From Augochlora pura (lineage: Eukaryota > Arthropoda > Insecta > Hymenoptera > Halictidae): a stretch of 64,000 nucleotides of DNA. Of the stretch, positions 60,840 through 64,000 are shown one piece after another. Each line of letters opens with the position of its first letter. Positions within the stretch are counted from its first letter, which is position 1. The notes under the pieces are model-generated. The model made no database searches and had not been told where the DNA came from. It was given only the letters and a program-made list of their open reading frames with translations. The position numbers and the translations under genes were made by a program. Location: assembly GCF_028453695.1 (NCBI RefSeq), contig NC_135775.1:14976545-15040544 (forward strand), given 5' to 3'.

Positions 60840-61022
60840 ATGGAGACCAAGAAGGTGTACGTGAAGAAGCGTACAGAGTTCGGCAAGCAATGCGTCTTTG
60901 CGGCGACGGAGCCGAGCCTGGACGTGGATTTGCGGCCGAATCCAGCCGACATGCGCGATTACGTGAAGAGGTATCACTGTAACGCCACTGTGCAGATGTC
61001 GACGCAATTGGCAGAGCACGAG
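60840..61022 (+). CDS. DNAI2: Axonemal dynein intermediate chain 2 (DNAI2/IC2 family), gene B, exon 1
   Basis: ATG at 60840 (context GAACGATGGAG) opens 61 codons ending in GAG before donor gttagc, phase 0, the same phase as exon 1 of gene A. The peptide holds VYVKKRTEFGKQCVF, then LDVDLRPNPADMRDY and a final MSTQLAEHE. These match the DNAI2 N-terminus (family pattern YVKKRxEFGKQC, PNPE, SEHE) more closely than gene A does. The next exon, expected to carry GGWPK, is not in the remaining 3 kb, so intron 1 is longer than 2.9 kb and the gene runs off the right edge. The pair A/B suggests an old tandem duplication with A the more diverged; loss of B downstream cannot be excluded from here. Confidence 0.85.
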
Positions 61023-64000
61023 GTTAGCCTGAATGTGATTTAAGGAGATTAAAGGGGGAGCGGACTCGGCCGGTTCATTCAGTGCATCAGCGTTGATCCG
61101 AATCAACACGGCATGGAAAGTACGGCATTGTTCCTGATCTTGATAGGAGAGTTCTTTTCTCTGTCAAACCGGAACACAATAGCCGAGCCATCCAGTAGAC
61201 ATCGGTTAGGCTGCCAGCCGTTAACGATGTGTCCCTGAATGGGTTTAATTAACCCCTTCGACTGAAAACTTTTCTTCAGACCGTACCGCTCGGTCCATCC
61301 CGTGAACGACCGAATAGTTAGGCTCTGCTGTCCTTGGCTCTCCCTTTTCAGCCATAGACTATAGACTTCTGGAGCATTATACTCCACAGGTTTATGCTAA
61401 AAAGTTCCTGCGAAATTCGGTAACATTTCACTTTAACGGGTTCTATTGGTTTATAGGTTTATAAGGCAAACTTCTAAACTTCAAATATACAGCACTGGAT
61501 TCATTTATTCGGACACTCTTTAAAACGCGGTATCTTCCTTCAAACTTGGACTAAGTGTCTTTACTAGGCAATGACTATAATACCTCTTTTCAATATTTCT
61601 ACTATTTAGAATGACAGGAAGAATGAAAAAATCACGTTTGTTAACCTTTTTATCTGAGCCTACAAAGAGAATTTAAAAATTTATGATTACAATAATTTAT
61701 GTATATATATAATATTATATAATAATATTTTACCGGTTCCCAAAAACATTTTATAAGTTTTGAGCTATGAATTTGAAGAATTTGTAGAAAAATTTGCAGT
61801 TCGGATTCAATAGAGCAGCAACATAATGGAAATCAAAAATTACGATATTATGTATCTTGAAACTAACGGAGAAACTATTATTGTAAAAACAGCTATAGTT
61901 TAGTTATCGATATCATGATATTCGATATTGTTATTATCAAAAGTGAACATGATATTCAGATAGAGAAATTTTGATGTTAAACAAGTCATTTTACGCATCC
62001 TCGTTTTGTGGTTTTTCGTTTCGTCACGGTCCTAATTTGAACAATAACGCTGTTAACTTTTATTTTATAATGTCCAAAGATTTCAACAATTTTTGTCAAA
62101 CAAAGCAATCGATAGTTTATACGTGACAGCTTTCGTCTATAGTATAAAAAGACAGTGTTTCGAAATTTTCGTAGAACTTGAAAATTAATGTTCACTAGGA
62201 TTTACTAACTATAACTTCAAAGTCACACTTACATGTGATATACTACACGTATACCTTCCAGGTCTTATGATCTAATTTAATATTTAGCAAGGATGTTGCT
62301 AACAAACGAGGACATTGTACCTCATAATTATCAAATTTTACTTCGCACATAAAAGTAAAATGAATTTTTGTTTAAATCTTGCATTCGTTATTAATTTACA
62401 TTTCTGCAGATTTGGTATTGCATAAATTTTGTATAGCCGTTTAAAGTGCTCAACAAGCATGAATCGAACAAGTGAAATGCAACAAATCTCGCCTATATTC
62501 TACTACATTGTTTATAAATTTTCGCGCTCGCGTTTTTCCTACAACGACGAAACGCAGCGTCCGACTAAAATTTGCAATAACGAAGACGTCGGAGCCGGAA
62601 GACGATGCGAAAGCGTCGACGTTGTAACGGGATTAATGAGAACCGAAATTTGGACAGGCGAAAATCTCGAGGGGGCGACTGATTGCGCTGAAGGCAGCAG
62701 AAAAGTTTATTTACTCGGCGGTCTTGTTCAGGCAGCGCTACAATAACGGAAGCAGTATCAACTTGTTGAAAGCTTTCGGTTAGACGGGCACGAACGGAAG
62801 CACAACAGGCTCGCCGAAAACTTTCTTACTTGATGCATCGGGCATGCAACTTTCCGCGCGGCTACAGATTCCTCGGTATTTTGTACAGATTTCTACAGCA
62901 GCCACCGCGTTTACCAGCCGGTTCCCTCGGCCGTGAGAGCCACGCGATGTGCATCGCCTGTCCTATTAATAAGTAACAAATCTCGGGGATATATATCCTC
63001 ATCGGCGATACCGGATTTGCTTCGCATTTGTCGCGTCGCAGATTATAAATGTGCAACCTTTCACCTATGCCAGGAGGAATACATTAAGAATTATAATCCC
63101 AAAGTCAATATTTATAGCATGGCTCGAGATACGAACAGGAATCCCAGAACTGTCCTCCTTCGGAAATATCATTTTTCTACCCGCTGTATAAAGTGTAATT
63201 TATGCAGCAAAATTCATGAAATAAGATTGATCAGGTATTTAGAGAAATGGATTCTACATTTGTTTGCAATGCCGTAGTGAAATAACATGTTTTTTAAATT
63301 TTATTTAATATGAAAATAAGATATAACTATTTTAAATTATTCATTTGAACCGTTACCATTGCCGTTATTGAAAAATAAAAATAGTATCGATCTTTTAAAT
63401 AATACATTATCTCGTTATTTTTTATTGAAAATGTGACGAAAGAAATAATCCTTACAATAAAGAAAAAGTGTTTCTTATTGCGGTATAACTGTTTCAACAT
63501 AGTCAGATTTTATTTTATCTTGCTGAATAATTATAATAGATCACCGTATAATTTCCAAGAAGAACACCACAATTATCTCAAATAATTATTTCAGATGATT
63601 GCAAAATAACACGTTCTTCAAAATAATAATTCGAACAATATTATCTTAAAAGTAATAGTCATGCAAATAATTATGAAATAACAAAACATGTTATTTAAAA
63701 TAATATTCCAAATTAGAATTTTTGTTAATAGAGCAATTGGAATTGGTTTGGCAAGCCTCTTCGATATGTGCATTGTTATCAACAAACAGGTTTTTTTTAA
63801 ACCTATTTTGTTTAAGAAACACTATAACGCAAAGTTTAATGGCATTCGCTGTGGTTCTTTTTTATCGTTGATCTTCAAAGTTCTTAAAAACCCAACGAAC
63901 TAGAAAGCTGTACAAACTAATTCGAAGATTAATTATCGTCTCGAAAGACGCTGATCGAATTGGGGAACGCGAGTATGTTTATAGTCCGCTGTACGTGCTA
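61023..64000 (+). other. Intron 1 of DNAI2 gene B (incomplete)
   Basis: No exon with the expected family motifs was found. A 94-codon minus-strand frame at 61103-61387 and a 105-codon plus-strand frame at 62429-62746 show no domain. A TTAACCCCTTCGAC string at 61249 looks like one end of a TTAA-type MITE. Confidence 0.5.
61498..61680. repeat. Partial copy of the intron-8 inverted-repeat element
   Basis: TATTCGGACACTCTTTAAAAC followed by AGAATGACAGGAAGAATGAA and TTTTTATCTGAGCC parallels the left arm at 29915-30085. No right arm identified. Confidence 0.45.

Noticed and set aside
60623..61109. Minus-strand frames overlapping the gene B first exon
   Set aside because: They are antisense shadows of the DNAI2 exon, whose plus-strand peptide matches the family.
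1..64000. tRNA, rRNA or CRISPR features
   Set aside because: No GGTTCGAATCC-type T-arm in a cloverleaf context, no ribosomal RNA core sequences and no regularly spaced repeats with unique spacers were seen by eye.

Overview
The window looks like nuclear DNA from an insect, most likely a hymenopteran (bee, wasp or ant). It is AT-rich with scattered GC/CpG-rich islands, genes are split by 0.1-5 kb introns with consensus GT-AG ends, and there are many short TTAA-flanked inverted-repeat elements. The order-level assignment is an inference from overall character, not from a diagnostic gene. Two assembly weaknesses are visible: a run of exactly 100 N (43196-43295) and a patch of scattered N at the centre of a palindrome (22195-22285).

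Region 1 (1-2229, minus strand): the 3' part of a glutamine-rich protein gene. One reading frame stays open from 2226 to the left edge, 742 codons, with a CAG/CAA-mixed poly-Q core, a cysteine-bearing basic tail and no usable ATG upstream of the core. An upstream exon is therefore implied. I do not recognise the family.

Region 2 (2230-about 15180): gene-poor intergenic DNA with tandem duplications (80-bp unit at 6047, 159-bp unit at 7372), two TTAA-flanked MITE-like elements (9250-9435, 9505-9754) and GC-rich islands without a supportable gene.

Region 3 (15498-39921, plus strand): the main gene, an axonemal outer-arm dynein intermediate chain of the DNAI2 (IC2/IC69) family. I could reconstruct it as ten exons whose splice phases all agree, giving a 937-residue protein. 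The N-terminal signature, the WD40 block and the post-WD helix match DNAI2. About 330 residues of Lys-rich, acidic and basic tail follow, which the vertebrate protein lacks. Its introns hold several inverted-repeat elements, a perfect 371-bp palindrome and a nested TE.

Region 4 (39922-about 60780): a long intergenic stretch with a degenerate short-period repeat, more TTAA elements, a possibly coding island (41.4-43.1 kb), a second copy of a roughly 1.2-kb dispersed repeat also present in intron 8, a decayed hAT transposase fragment (49502-50008), GA/CT microsatellites, CpG-rich islands and minisatellites.

Region 5 (60840-right edge, plus strand): the first coding exon of a second DNAI2 paralogue in the same orientation, whose remaining exons lie beyond the window. 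The two dynein intermediate chain genes thus form a head-to-tail pair. Both products would be expected to act in motile axonemes, which in insects means mainly sperm flagella and the cilia of chordotonal sensory neurons.
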